64,000 nucleotides of DNA. Source: Mauremys mutica (taxonomy: Eukaryota; Chordata; Testudines; Geoemydidae). The stretch lies in contig NC_059072.1 in assembly GCF_020497125.1 (NCBI RefSeq), positions 57,632,697 through 57,696,696 on the forward strand, given 5' to 3'. The notes beneath the pieces are model-generated. The model was not told the origin of the DNA. It saw only the letters and a program-made list of their open reading frames with translations, and did not search any database. Position numbers and translations under genes: made by a program. Below, in pieces: positions 1 through 11,402 of the stretch. Position 1 is the first letter of the stretch; every line of letters begins with the position of its first letter.

Positions 1-789
1 ATGCTCTATTACTTATTTGTTTATATTTTCATTTGGGGCAAATTGACTACTACTTTTATGATGCAATACTATTACAAGTAACCAAAATGGGAAACGTTGT
101 CATTTATAATCAACTTTAAATACTGCATATTCACTGTCTGTCCCTGATCAATAATAAACTGAAAAAAAGCCAAACTTTATATCCAGCACATTGTGTAATT
201 CAAGGTGCTTAAAGACTGAAAGTTTCCTTGTTTGTACTACTCTTTCTTTGACTCTCCTGGCAGCTTTATATACCTATTACCCAAGGGTTTATTGTGTACA
301 GAGCTTTAGAACTCTGGTTTATTGAAGAGTAATAGATCCAAAGGGGTATATTCTCCTGGGGTGAAATTGTGGCTTCATGGAAGAAAATGGCAAAACTCCC
401 ATTGACTTCAATGGAAACAGGATTTCACCCTTGATAGGTAAGGATAATACCTACTGGGACAAGTTCTGACCTGAATTGCACTCCACACAACCCTATTTTG
501 TGACATGTAAATCAGGGCAGAAATTAGGTCATTGACTCATTAAAATTAATGAGAGTTAGGATCCATATATTCAGAAGTGGCCACTGATTTAAACCCAGTG
601 GCCTTCAAACTTCAACTCCCAGAATGCACCCGTGTTTTAAGTTTGTCTCCCCAAATGGTTCATTAACAACCTCCTTCCCCAACCTGATAGACCATCTTCT
701 CCATCCACGCTCCAGTTACTGTCCAGGGATAGGAGGAATACGAAGTTCATTGGTCCTTGACTCCCAGCGGGTCAGGGGAAGCTCTAGAT

Positions 790-1423
790 CAGCATTTCTC
801 AGATGCAGCCACTCTGGCCACATGCAGCCACCAGGGGCTTTTCTTGCGGCCACAGCCTCCTGGGCTCTGATTGGGGGGGAGGGGAGGGCAAAGCAGCATT
901 CCCTCCCCCTCCCTGTTGCTCCTGGATGTGCTTCCTTGGTGTTGGTTGCTGGGGCTGCCAACACGGGTTGGGCCGACACCTGGGGCACAACACTGGAGGA
1001 ACTGGCAGCTGGTGAATTCCCTACCTTCCCCGGGGTGGTGGGACTCAGGCTTTGGGCTTCAGCCCTGGGCCCTGGCTGCATGGCGGCAGGCCCCAGCATC
1101 CCGCTGCGGGCTTCAGGCTCTAGCCCCTGGCTGCCTCCCCCGTCCTTCCGGATATCCAGGGCTTAATTTGTCCCCAGGCTTGGCAGGGCTGAGTAAGTCT
1201 GCTGTGAAAAGTGATACTGGTATGTTGGTTAATATCACTTTTCACAGCAGACTTACTAGTTAGCAATAAATAAATTACAATGATTTGGACATATCTATGT
1301 GCATATTTATTTGTTTTTCCTAAAGCTAATTAAGTACTCTAGGAAAAAGTGTGAGAGCGGTCACCAGCAAAAGTTGGTGGCCGCACTCTGAGGCCAGCAA
1401 AAAATTTGTCCTGAGAACCCCTG
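790..1423. mobile_element. hAT-type non-autonomous element with 8-bp TSD
   Basis: The ends CAGCATTTCTCAG and CTGAGAACCCCTG are imperfect inverted copies. They are flanked by perfect 8-bp duplications CTCTAGAT at 782-789 and 1424-1431, the signature of hAT insertion. The interior is GC-rich on the left half and AT-rich on the right, with a perfect 25-bp hairpin between them. There is no transposase. Confidence 0.85.
1192..1257. repeat. perfect 25-bp inverted repeat (hairpin)
   Basis: Bases 1192-1216 are exactly complementary to 1233-1257, with a 16-base loop. The stem includes CTGCTGTGAAAAGTGATA and its complement. It lies inside the hAT-type element at 790-1423, at the change from GC-rich to AT-rich sequence. 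Confidence 0.9.
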
Positions 1424-2252
1424 CTCTAGATAGATTGGAAGAGGTACAGACCAGAGGAGCGATTCTGGAAACCAAAAGAAAACGTCCATACTCCCTGTCT
1501 CCTGCAGTAATTTCATGGAAGATACTCTGACAAGCCAGGGCTGAAGGACCCTAGCAGGAGCCCTCAAGGGGCGGTGTAGAGGTACTGTCAGGACCTCAGC
1601 TAGCTCCAGGAATGATCACCTACCTAGCACCCCACTGAGCTCAGCAGGGACCATTAAAGCCTCACAAGGTGACTATACTCCCTGATTAGACAAAAGGGCC
1701 AACAGATCACCATTCAAGCCTTGAAGCAAGAGCTGCACAGTGGCTGCTCAATGTGCTCTTTGCCTGCAGCTGTTCCAGGCCTGCTTCCTGTACTGGACCT
1801 TGCTCTAACCTATGCCTGCTCCAGTTCCAGCCCTCATTCCTATCTTCCTCATAATTTCTGACTACTGGGCTCCAACCATTGTCTTAGAATCTGCAGACTA
1901 TGACCTTGGCTTCTGACCTTGGTTCTGTTCTGACTGCTGGCTCCAGCCATTGGTTGGGCCTCTGACCACGCCTCCGGTTCTACCCTCTGATTCTTCTCCA
2001 CCCAGTAGGCCAGGCTCCTCTTCTGACCAGTAGGTCACACTGCCTACATCCCATTGTAGGACAGTTATTTAGGTAGGAAGATGGTAGAACTGAATGATCA
2101 GAGAATGAATTTGTAATGGAGAAAGTAAGCCTGGTCAAGGGATTTTCACCAGAGTCACTTTGCAGTGTGACAGCTCAGTAGCGTCACATCCCTAATAATT
2201 CTAATGGGATTGCATGAGTGTAACTGAGGGCAGAAATTGACCCATGTTAATT

Positions 2253-2512
2253 TAAGGACTGTCAAGCAATTAAAAAAATTAATTGTGATTATTCACGCAA
2301 CTAAAAAAATTACCGTAATTGTGATTAATGGCGCTCTTAAACAATAATAGAATACTATTTATGTAAATATTTTGGATGTTTTCCACATTTTCAAATATGT
2401 TGATTTCAATTACAACACAGAATAGGAAGTGTACAGTGCTCACTTTATATTTATTTTTATTAGAAATATTTGCACTTTAAAAATAAAAAAGAGTATTTTT
2501 CAATTCACTTAA
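2253..2512. mobile_element. hAT element end fragment (same family as 20554-22184)
   Basis: The stretch starts TAAGGACTGTCAAG, continues through TTAATTGTGATTA words and matches the arm of the fold-back element in intron 12, including CAATTACAACACAGAATA and GTACAGTGCTCACTTTATAT. It stops near CAATTCACTT, so only about 260 bases of one end are present. Confidence 0.8.
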
Positions 2513-5500
2513 TATATATGAAGTTGATAAGCTTCATATAAGCATCTGAACTTGAACTTTGAGCCCTTTGAAGTTTACCTTAAACTAACATAGCAAGCAC
2601 TGTTGAAAATCACAACAATTGAGGACTAGATTCCAAACTCCAATGGGTGGAATGCATTTCATGTAAATTTTATAAGATATCTGAGGGTGTGCTGAGCATG
2701 TCTGAGATTAAAATTTCTCCCATGAAGTATGAATTTAAATCCTCGCAATTGATGTGCTCAGTTTAGACCCCAGGGACTATTTTCTGCTACAACTCATTAG
2801 AGTTTCAGTAAGTGTTCCAATATGCCTTTTTTTTTTTTCCTGCTGGGATCCTTAAATAGCTTGTAGTTGAAAACTAATGAGGCAGCAACAGAAAGGTAAA
2901 TTCAAAATAAATTAACAGATAATGTGGTTTTTGTCCTAATCCAATTTACATTGAAAGACTCTCACTGACTTCAGTGAGAGTTGGATCAGAACCTTCGTTT
3001 CTGATCATGGTCACCAATGAAGATAAAACAATCCATGCTTCATAAAAATAATTTAAAAAAAAATCTTTATCCAGACAACAAAGAAACAACCAACAGCAAA
3101 TATTTGATATTCAGCAATTTCTACAGAGAGTTTACAGAGAACTCTAGATTAGCAGGATATGAGAGGTTTGATTTCATAAGTAAACAATCTTTTTCTAAAT
3201 TGTTCCTGCTAATCAAATATTATTCATCTAAATTAGTTTAGCTACCTGACAAACAGAAAATTGGTTTGAACAATTTAAAAAAACATTACTTCTTCCATTG
3301 TTTTTGAATGTGTCATGCCTGAAGAAAAGGAACAATATCTGTGTTATTAAAATAAACACTACAAACAAATATCATATTTTAGGTCCATTTTATGCCACTG
3401 CTTGGGTCTGCAAAAGACAGCAAGCTACATAAACTGGTTGTGTGCCAAGATGACCTATCTTGCAATGAGGTAAGAAAGATGAATGAGCCCATTAAGTTAA
3501 GGGAGGAGGGCAACCACACCTGTTCTGCAGTCTGGTAGAGAGATTTGTTTGGCAGGGCTGAGGGTAGTGAGGAACTCCTGGAAATAAAGTCTCTGTTCCT
3601 GTGGCAGCCCTACTTGTATCCTACTCCCACTTTCTCACCTCACCTACTGGGTCAGGAGAGAAATCAGGAATTATAAATGGGTACAGTGAGATGGTTCCAG
3701 AACTTCTTTCCAAGTACAATTATTAAAAATTATCATTGACAGTCAGGGTGGAGTCAGCAGTGTTGCCAGTCCCAAGTGTTCAAAAATCATGAGTCAGTCC
3801 TGCAGAAATCATGAGATTGGCTTAAAACTTACGATATATATAACTCCACTATATAGGGTTTCTTTTTTCTTTGCCTTCAGGTTTATGGGCCTTTACGGTA
3901 CACTCACTTCACATTTTCAAGCATTAGTCTTGCAACCATGAGCAATAGAAACTTACTTTTTTAAAGAAAAAAACGAAATGGAGAATCTCTTGATGACAGA
4001 ACTAGCAGCTTTAAGAAAAGCTCCCAAAAAATCATGAGAGAGGGCAATAATAAGATTGGAGGGTTGTTTCTTCTAGTCTCCCCCACCCAACTATCAGCAG
4101 GATGCCTTAAGCCTGATGAGCCCATGTTCTCTTGGTGACTGACAGATCTCCCTTTAATGTTCTGAAGACCAAATTAACTTGTGGAACTCATTGCCATGCT
4201 ATTATTATTGAAGAAAACTGATTAGCAAGATTAAAAAAAGGATTAGACACATGTAAATAAGCACAGTATCAACATTTACGTTCTCTAGAAAAAAGAGGCT
4301 TTCTGTCTTTGTGCTTCATGTATTGGTTAAATGACAGCAGGCATCAAGAAGAAATATGACTAAGATGAGACATCATAAATTAAAATAATAAATGGCATAA
4401 AGAAGATAGTTCTGTTATCCTTGTCTCATAACACAAGAACAACGGGATGAATATTCAATTTAATTAAATAAAAGTTGGAAATTCGAAACCGATAAAAGGA
4501 AATACTTTTTTTACACATGGGATTAAACTGTAGAATGTGTTACCACAAGAAATTGTTGAGTCCAAGAATTGAACAAGTTCTTAAAAGGGATTGGATATTT
4601 ATAGGGCTGTCAAGAATATCCAGACTTATCATAGTTAATGCTAACAAAAATTTTGGAAGGAATTTTAAACCTCAGGGTTTAAACCAATCTCTAACTATTT
4701 GTGATTAGGATGAGACCAAAATTGAAAGCAGATTATCCAACATCAGCTGTGGGGTTCTTAGACCTTCCTCTGAAGTGTCTGGCACTGACTGGTGGATCTT
4801 GGATCTGAGCCAGTATGCCAATTCCCATGTTCCTATCAAGGTTCTGCTTCTGCTTCCACTTTAGTCAATGAGAGTTTTGCCATTGATGGTTGGAGTAGGA
4901 CTGGACCTTAAGTACAGAGGTTACAGCTGGATGCAGGGTACCAGAGTAGGTGGATCTGGGCTGTTTTTGTTTGAGAAGTCTTGTTTGAGAAGTTTTGAGA
5001 CCAGAAGTCCTTAAGCACAGGACAATACAAACAACTAAGAAAATGGTCTGGGGTACGAAAACAATCTATTGCACTTAATAACCCAGAAGACTAAATATGG
5101 ATCTTCACCTAGAATATGTGATCAATTATATGAACAAGCTGCTCATAGAGGAATTATATAGTGGGCTTCAAGTAGCTTTAATTTGGTCTACTTCACATCA
5201 ACTTTTAAAATATCTAGTAAAAATACAAATCTCTTTGTGAGTTCCTTATTTTGTTCTATTCAGGATTTTTTGAGGAAGTTCACAGAGGAGAGTTGAGCAT
5301 CAGAGACAGATTTCAGATTTTTGAGCCTCTGGATAGATTGCCAAGTGAGATACACTCTGTGAGTGAAATTAACATTTCTCACGGATTTCAACAAATTGCT
5401 GTCACTGTAGACACCGTGGGGTCTGTAGCTGCCCCATCAGCCAACTCCTTTGTTACATGAGGAAAGGCTATGAAACCAGGCTCTGCCCCCACCTAGGGAC

Positions 5501-6015
5501 ACTGAGGACTGCTGGGACAACACCACTTCCCCTCCAGCCGCTCTAACCACCAGCTTTTCAATTTTAGGATGGTGCATTTATGGATTGTGAGATTGGTAAG
5601 GATTTAGTTAGAATCATAATATAAGGTTATGTCATTATTGTGAAAGACGGAAAAAATTGCAGACTATTGGCAGGGAAATGGGGATTGGTTGTCATGGCAA
5701 GATTTTGGAAGGGAAGAATATTTGCTACTGGGAGGGATTCCCTCAGTGGTTAAATTAGATGCGAAAAGGAGGAGAAGATTGCCAATGTGGATGACCGTTT
5801 TCACAGAGACAAAATTTGGGGCTGACCTACTATCTCTGTGATGCATCAGACTAAAATGCTAGATACCGTCAAGATCTGAACTTGTGGCTTGGCCCACCTG
5901 TAATTGTAAAACATGGGCTAAAGGTCAAGTGCCTTCAGCAATCCAAGAGAGCAGGTATTCCACAAAACTGCATTTTAAAGTGTTATTGCTTTTAGAAAAA
6001 AATATAAGCCTAGTG

Positions 6016-6662
6016 CACGCCTGCACAACTCATAAAGCGGCGAGGGCCATATTACTCCAAAGAAAACAGCTGCGGGCCGAACCCCCCCCAGTCCCACCCC
6101 CCACCTCCAGCGCCGCCAAGCCCACCTGAAAAACAACACACACCCCCAGCGCCATGCCCCCCCCCAGCACTGCCTGCCCCACGGAAACAAACCCTCCTTC
6201 CCCAGCGCTGCCCCACTGAAACAGCGGTATTGTACCTTGGTAATATGTTATAGCAGGCCCCTAAGGTAGTATAATTCAGGTAAAAGAAAAATGTCTTTTT
6301 GCTAGAAGTAGAATAAGATCTTCCCCCCACTTTGTAATCAATTGACCTGTTGAATGAATGAGGTGTGACTGAGGAAGGCATGGAAGGCAGGCACCTCAGG
6401 ACAGCTGCAACTCTTGGAGAGGGGATGGGAGCCAAACCAGATCAGTAGAACAGGTCAGCCACTGACTCCTCGCTCGCCTCCTCAGCCCCCCACCCCTCCG
6501 GCTCGCCTCCTCACCCCCCGCCACTGCCCACCCGCCTCTTCAGCCCCCCTCCCTCACCCGCCACTTGCCTACTCACCCCCCCGGGCCGCACAGTGAACCC
6601 ACCTACTCACCCACCACGGACCGCACAGTGAGCCCCCGTGGGCCGCATGTTGTGCAGGCCTG
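6016..6662. mobile_element. hAT-type element with C-rich interior
   Basis: The ends CACGCCTGCACAAC and GTTGTGCAGGCCTG are inverted copies, flanked by near-perfect 8-bp duplications GCCTAGTG (6008-6015) and GACTAGTG (6663-6670). Inside are two C-rich tracts, about 6070-6220 and 6470-6650, with GCCTCCTCACCCCC-like units, separated by AT-rich sequence that may be a later insertion. Confidence 0.65.
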
Positions 6663-6853
6663 GACTAGTGGTTAATAGAGCACTGATTGCCATAGCAATT
6701 ATAATGTAGATATTGAGGATAATAACTTAGCATCTGAGTGATTCTTCACTTTTGTTTGACAATACTGTTCCTTTATTTTATGTACACTACTTTATACGAA
6801 TGACATAAATTGGCAAACAAAGATATTTTACTATTTGCAATTGATTTTAACAG

Positions 6854-6919
6854 AGGAAGAGGCAAGCATATGAGTCTAATCTGATAAGCAATGGCTTGCA
6901 ACTTGAAGCAACAAGATCG
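6854..6919 (+). CDS. ANO6: ANO6 exon 4 (N-terminal cytosolic domain)
   Basis: This 66-nt exon encodes 22 residues beginning RKRQAYESNLI and ending LQLEATRS. It lies between an acceptor TTTTAACAG and a donor GTGAGT, in phase 0 at both ends. It is too short to stand out as an open frame and was found by matching the ANO6 sequence just before the VLDEKL start of the next exon. It is part of the cytosolic N-terminal domain. SN replaces the CH of the mammalian NLICHG motif. The exon before it (with the RIDFVLVY motif) was not found in 1-6853. Confidence 0.93.
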
Positions 6920-8328
6920 GTGAGTATCCTTTCCTTTGTGTGGACTAATGTGTCTGAAGGAAGACTTTGGCTCCATATGGAAAAGGAAATGAAGTCCATG
7001 AATGCACTGTAGCTTCTTCCCCCTCTTTATTCCTATGAGATCCAAATGTTGGGGTCACAAGAGGTTCCCCCTGCTGCCTCTTTCCCTATTCTTTGGCTAG
7101 GAGCCAGGAGTCCCTGTGCTGAAATCATGGATCTGTCACTGACTTGCTCTGTGGCCTTGGGCAAAGTCACTTAAGCTTTGTGTCTGTTTCTTTCTCTGCA
7201 AAATGGAGGTAGTAGTAACCTACTTCACAGAGGGGTTGGGAAAATTAAATAGTTAGTTTGTTCAGCACTTTGAAAACATGAAGCCCTATAAACATTCTAA
7301 GGGGCCAGTTCTGCCCCCTGCCCTTGTGGCATATAGAAATTGTAACTGGGACACCAGGGGCTGGGGAGAATTCGCCTAATGAAAGAGCAGCCATAGATCT
7401 GACATAAGTGGCCCTAGGTGGATGCTCCTTGCAAGTCCCAGCATAGTGGGAGTAGCTGTAGCACTCAGCACTGTGGAGATTCTGGGCTTCATTCCAGTCT
7501 GTAGGCAGCCCTGGATAGGCTGCTAAAAGATGAAGCAGCCACTGGGGATGTTCTTATTTACAATGGAGGCCACGTTAGCCACCGCAGTATCCCAGAATCC
7601 AGGCAGCACAAAGATGGATCTTCCCTTCCTTTCTTCCTGGGCTGCATCTTCTGTGCTGTGGCTCCCAGCAGATGCTGCACAGAATCTGGCACAAAGTATT
7701 TTTATGATTATTTTCTAATATAATGAGCTCTGGAGCATGCCAATTCCTCACAAACTGGGCTCAAAATCCACATCTTTAGGCTTTTGATTAGATAGAAACT
7801 TGCAGTGGAAGCTCCACTTGTGCATCCCAGCCCATGATTTGGCCCTCTGACCATAGCATGTACCTCAGCTTGCAACATGGAGAACTGTTAGGAGAAAATC
7901 CAGCATGGATATATTGCTACATTGTAAATTTGTGCAGGTTTTGGTAATCCTGCAATGCTCATGGTTCAAAATCTTTTTTAATAGTGAGCTTCCTGAGGAC
8001 TAGATCTATAAACAGCATTAAGAAATCCATATAGGTAACGTGTGTTAAAATTTAAATTGCTTTGTAAAATATTTTGCAAGGTGTTACCATTAAAGCAACA
8101 ATTTAGTGATCTTTTTAAAATGCCATTCTCTCCAGAGTTTTCATCTCCCTTCAGTGTCTTTACAGAAGTTAATGAGATGTTCACTAAATTGGATAAAGAA
8201 TATACCCTGGAATTGATCTTCTACGGGTTTTAAAAAGAAGGGAAAATCTGTGTTACTTAAAAGTATTATGAAGGGCTCCTTACTTTCATTTTTTGTGCAC
8301 ATATATTTTTAATATTCTTTCACTTTAG
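6920..8328 (+). other. ANO6 intron 4
   Basis: It contains a MIR at 7098-7275. The remainder is unremarkable intron sequence without a recognised element. Confidence 0.8.
7098..7275 (+). mobile_element. MIR SINE
   Basis: The core words GTGGCCTTGGGCAAAGTCAC, CTCTGCAAAATGGAGGTAG and TAACCTACTTCACAGAGGG are in MIR order. MIR is an ancient amniote-wide SINE, so the divergence seen is expected. Confidence 0.85.
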
Positions 8329-8607
8329 GTCTTAGATGAAAAGCTTATTTTTGTAAAAGTGCACGCGCCTTGGGAAGTGCTATGCACATATGCCGAGGTT
8401 ATGCACATCAAATTGCCTCTGAAGCCCAGTGACCTGAAAACCCGAGATTCAGCTTTCAACTGGTTTAGCAGACTCCTCCGAGTGGATGAAAATATCATCA
8501 AACCAGAGCAAGAGTTTTTCACTGCCCCATTTGAAAAGGCTCGTATGTCTGATTTTTACATTAAAGACAAAGACATCTTCTTCAACCCTGCAACCAGAAG
8601 CCGAATT
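8329..8607 (+). CDS. ANO6: ANO6 exon 5 (N-terminal cytosolic domain)
   Basis: The exon encodes 93 residues from VLDEKLIFVKVHAPWEV to FFNPATRSRI, in phase 0 at both ends, with acceptor CACTTTAG and donor GTAAGT. It is the core of the anoctamin cytosolic domain. Near residue 40 of the exon the text reads TRDSAFNWF, where mammals have three more residues before NWF, so there is a small deletion in a variable loop. The KPEQEFFTAPFEKARM stretch is nearly identical to mammals. Confidence 0.97.
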
Positions 8608-8678
8608 GTAAGTCAATATAAAGATTTATTTCTTTTCTGTCTCTAAACCCACACAAAGACATTTGTTTATTTCCCTTT

Positions 8679-8974
8679 GGGTATGTCTTCACTACTGGCC
8701 GGACCGGCAGACAGCCATCAATCCAGCGGGGATCAATTTATCGTGTCCAGTCTAGACATGATAAATCAATCCCCGAGCACTCTCCCGTCGACTCCTGTAC
8801 TCAGCTCGGTGAGATGCTCAGGCAGAGTTGACGGGGGAGCAGCAGCAGTCGACTCACCGCGGTGAAGACACCACGGTAAGTCGATCTAAGTACATTGACT
8901 TCAGCGATGTTATTCACGTAGCTGAAGTTACGTAATTTAGATCGATCCCCCTCCCCCACAGTGTAGACGATGCC
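8679..8974. mobile_element. MITE with GTCTTCACT/AGTGTAGAC ends
   Basis: The left end GGTATGTCTTCACTAC and right end CAGTGTAGACGATGCC are inverted copies of the family end seen also at 23970-24198 and 60667-61572. The interior has GATCGATC and GTCGAC words and CpG sites. Exact target duplications were not resolved. Confidence 0.6.
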
Positions 8975-9274
8975 AAAGTCAATCAGAGCAACACAACCAC
9001 CATCACCAATAACAACCAACCCTCCTGACACATTAGAAATGTAGGGAACAATCTTACATTGACTAGGAAACTGACTGGATGATCTAATGAGGTGAAATTC
9101 CAAACCTTTGTCCAACTTGGGTTCCACTTATGCCCCAAAATAGAGTTTAAGTGGGACTTAAATGGGGCAGTGGCCTTGTACAGTGAATTTCATGTAGAGA
9201 ACTTGCCCCTTTAATGTCTGAGTCTGTGGTGACATCTATGTCACAATCATAGATGTGGTGACATCTGTGATTCA

Positions 9275-9430
9275 GGGGGGAGGGATAGTTCAGTGGTTTG
9301 AGCATTGGCCTGCTAAACCCAGGGTTGTGAGCTCAATCCTTGAGGGCCCAATTTGGGGATTGGTCCTGCTTTAAGCAGGGGGTTGGACTAGATGATCTCC
9401 TGAGGTCCCTAATAATCTATGATTCTATGA
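9275..9430 (+). mobile_element. tRNA-derived SINE with CR1-type tail (turtle Cry-like)
   Basis: The head carries an A-box-like TAGTTCAGTGGTTTGAGCA and a B-box-like GGTTGTGAGCTCAATCC, as in a tRNA. It is followed by a TTTGGGGATTGGTCCTGCTT body and a tail GTTGGACTAGATGATCTCCT ending ATTCTATGA. This head-plus-CR1-tail layout is that of the polymerase III SINEs of cryptodiran turtles, and is my main ground for the host call. Confidence 0.85.
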
Positions 9431-9494
9431 CAATTATAGTTTATATTCCTCACTTACAAATTGCAAGAGATTGAGGGCATTTTGTATTTTTCAG

Positions 9495-9608
9495 GTTCAT
9501 TTTATTCTTTCCCGTGTGGAATATGCAGTAAAAGACAATGTGAAAAAGTTTGGTATTAACAAACTCCTGGACTCTGGGATCTACAAGGCAGCATTTCCTC
9601 TTCACGAT
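9495..9608 (+). CDS. ANO6: ANO6 exon 6 (N-terminal cytosolic domain)
   Basis: The exon encodes 38 residues, VHFILSRVEY through YKAAFPLHD, in phase 0 at both ends, with acceptor TTTTTCAG and donor GTAAGT. The motif KFGINKLLDSGIYKAAFP is typical of ANO6 and separates it from ANO3 and ANO5. A SINE lies only 65 bases upstream in the intron. Confidence 0.97.
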
Positions 9609-10766
9609 GTAAGTCCAATGCTTGGAACAGGTATCTTAGTTGGGAATAAATTTGTATGCTGATTGAAGACATATGTATGATTCCTATAGCAAAATACATA
9701 TGGGCATTGATTTTATTTGTTCACTGACTGTCATAGCTGGAGACAATGGCTGGAAGAAAATATTCCTTCAAAACTCTTTTTCAGAGGAATATTGATTTTT
9801 CCAGTAAACAGAATTTGCCACAAAAAGTGTCTTTTCACAGAAGATTTCAATTTTCCTTTAAAAAACCAAACACCCAGAAACTGAAATATTTTTATCTGGA
9901 AATGCTGCAGAGGTGCCTGATGGGAGTTGTATGTAGTTCAGTTGCCTCGTGTCCCTATTGTCCTCTATGGGCCAGGCTCCCCAGCCAGTCTATATCTTCT
10001 ATGATGCTCCATGGCCAGAAACTCCCAGGATGCATCACTTCCCTTTCAAAGAGGGGAAAGTCAAATGTTCTTCTTCATCACCTTTCTTGTTGCACTATAG
10101 AATGAGAATGGAAAACGCCATTAAAAATTCTTAATACAAGTTCACATTTTCACCAAATATGTTTACAACCAACCTAGCAAGGAAATGAAGGGTTGTTTCC
10201 ATCTGTACCCTCTTTTGAATCTGAAACAGATGCTGAAAGCCCTGCATTTATTCTCCAGAGTTTTCAGCCTTCATTGTAGTACATCACTGTCCTGAGGAAA
10301 GCACCTGATAGTATGTAAGAGGTACTTAAAGTCTCATTTTTAATTAGAACTGATTCTTTTCCCAATTCTAGGCCCCAAGCCTGCAACTGCTTAAATGCAT
10401 GTTTAAGCACATGACTAAACCCCATTATTTTCAATTAGATGACTCCCATAATTAAAATGAAGCATGTGCATAAGTATTTGCAAGAATGGGTCCTTAATGA
10501 CAAGCCTCTGTACTGTCACTGCTTGCTTACTTCCTACTCCTTTTTGTAATTTGCAATGGAACTTGGGCTAAGAGATTATTCCAGACACTAGTCTCATAAG
10601 TGTAGCTCCACAGGGATCAGATTTCACACAGCCAGTGGGGCTGAAGAGGCACTGGTTGGTACAGTTACAGTCTAGTCATATAAACTGGTTCAGCCGCCCA
10701 TAAAGTTTGGGTATTATAAACGGTTATTTTATGGGACAGTGTTTCCATATTCATTCTCTTTTGCAG
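9609..10766 (+). other. ANO6 intron 6
   Basis: The segment at about 9905-10050 with TGATGGGAGTTGTATGTAGT and CTCCCAGGATGCATCAC looks like a dispersed repeat with inverted CTCCCA/TGGGAG ends, but I cannot name the family. Nothing else was identified. Confidence 0.6.
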
Positions 10767-10882
10767 TCTAGATTCAATCGCCGGTTAGAGGACCCCAAAT
10801 GCCCTAGTGAACGGTATCTTCTTTACAAGGAATGGGCTCACCCTCTAAGTTTTTACAAACTGCAGCCATTGGATCTTGTCAG
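10767..10882 (+). CDS. ANO6: ANO6 exon 7 (end of cytosolic domain)
   Basis: The exon encodes SRFNRRLEDPKCPSERYLLY through QPLDLVR. It starts in phase 0 after CTTTTGCAG and leaves two bases of an Arg codon before donor GTGGGT. The PLDL(V/I)R motif directly precedes the first membrane segment. The first residue is Ser where mammals have Cys. Confidence 0.96.
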
Positions 10883-11267
10883 GTGGGTATGCATATGATC
10901 AGTACAATTCAGAAGGACCTAGGAATTCAGGTAACATTTTCATATTTTGGTACATTGAAGATTCATGCCTCAATTCTAATTGCAGATATGTACGCCCATA
11001 TCTGCACACACATTTGAGCATGCTCTGTTTCTGACTTTATAAGATACATGTAACCAATCAAAACTGAGCTTCAGTGAGAAGTAGGTATTTCATGCAAATA
11101 TAAAAAATCATGCAAATTCACAGAAATGGTTAGCTATTGTACTTCTGCAGTCACACAGTGTAAAAATATGAAAATAGAGTCTAGCCCTAAATATTTGGAA
11201 TAGACAGCTGTCTGAGAAAGAAATGTGGAGTTATTTGCATTTTCAAAGAGTATTTTTCCCCCCACAG
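10883..11267 (+). other. ANO6 intron 7
   Basis: A short 385-base intron with a strong pyrimidine tract before exon 8. No element was recognised. Confidence 0.9.
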
Positions 11268-11402
11268 GAAATATTATGGAGAGAAAATTGGAATATATTT
11301 TGCTTGGCTTGGTTTTTACACTCACATGCTGATCGTGGCAGCAGTAGTAGGACTTGCCTGTTTTTTGTATGGATACATAACAAAGGACAACTGCACATGG
11401 AG
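11268..11402 (+). CDS. ANO6: ANO6 exon 8 (TM1)
   Basis: The exon completes the split Arg codon and encodes [20 protein letters not shown], followed by a hydrophobic stretch ending [14 protein letters not shown], which is TM1 and the start of the first extracellular loop. The NCT triplet is a candidate N-glycosylation site. The acceptor is CCCCCCACAG. The donor is GTACCG, the weakest GT donor in the visible gene, and it leaves two bases of a Ser codon. Confidence 0.96.

Larger units (their letters stand above)
1..6853 (+). other. ANO6 intron 3 (3' part)
   Basis: No coding exon was recognised. The region holds hAT-type elements at 790-1423 and 6016-6662, the end of a hAT element at 2253-2512, and a diffuse repeat at about 3740-4070 containing several AAATCATGAG-like words. 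The stretch at 1750-2060 has many CCAGC/CCTGC words and looks like decayed repeat. The rest is AT-rich with nothing identifiable. Exon 3 of ANO6 was looked for and not found. Confidence 0.6.
8608..9494 (+). other. ANO6 intron 5
   Basis: A MITE (8679-8974) and a tRNA-derived SINE (9275-9430) fill most of it. A short imperfect tandem copy of GTGGTGACATCT lies at about 9220-9270 just before the SINE. Confidence 0.8.

Noticed and set aside
624..1263. 180- and 130-residue open frames on both strands
   Set aside because: They cross a hAT element boundary and have Pro/Gly/Trp-rich, domain-free translations caused by GC-rich repeat sequence.
3017..3241. Possible missing ANO6 exon with a FDFISK reading
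   Set aside because: The peptide does not match the RIDFVLVY region and lacks fitting splice sites; exon 3 is taken to be upstream of the window.
9289..9350. A tRNA-like sequence with A and B boxes
   Set aside because: It is the head of a SINE; acceptor stem pairing is lost and a CR1-type tail follows.
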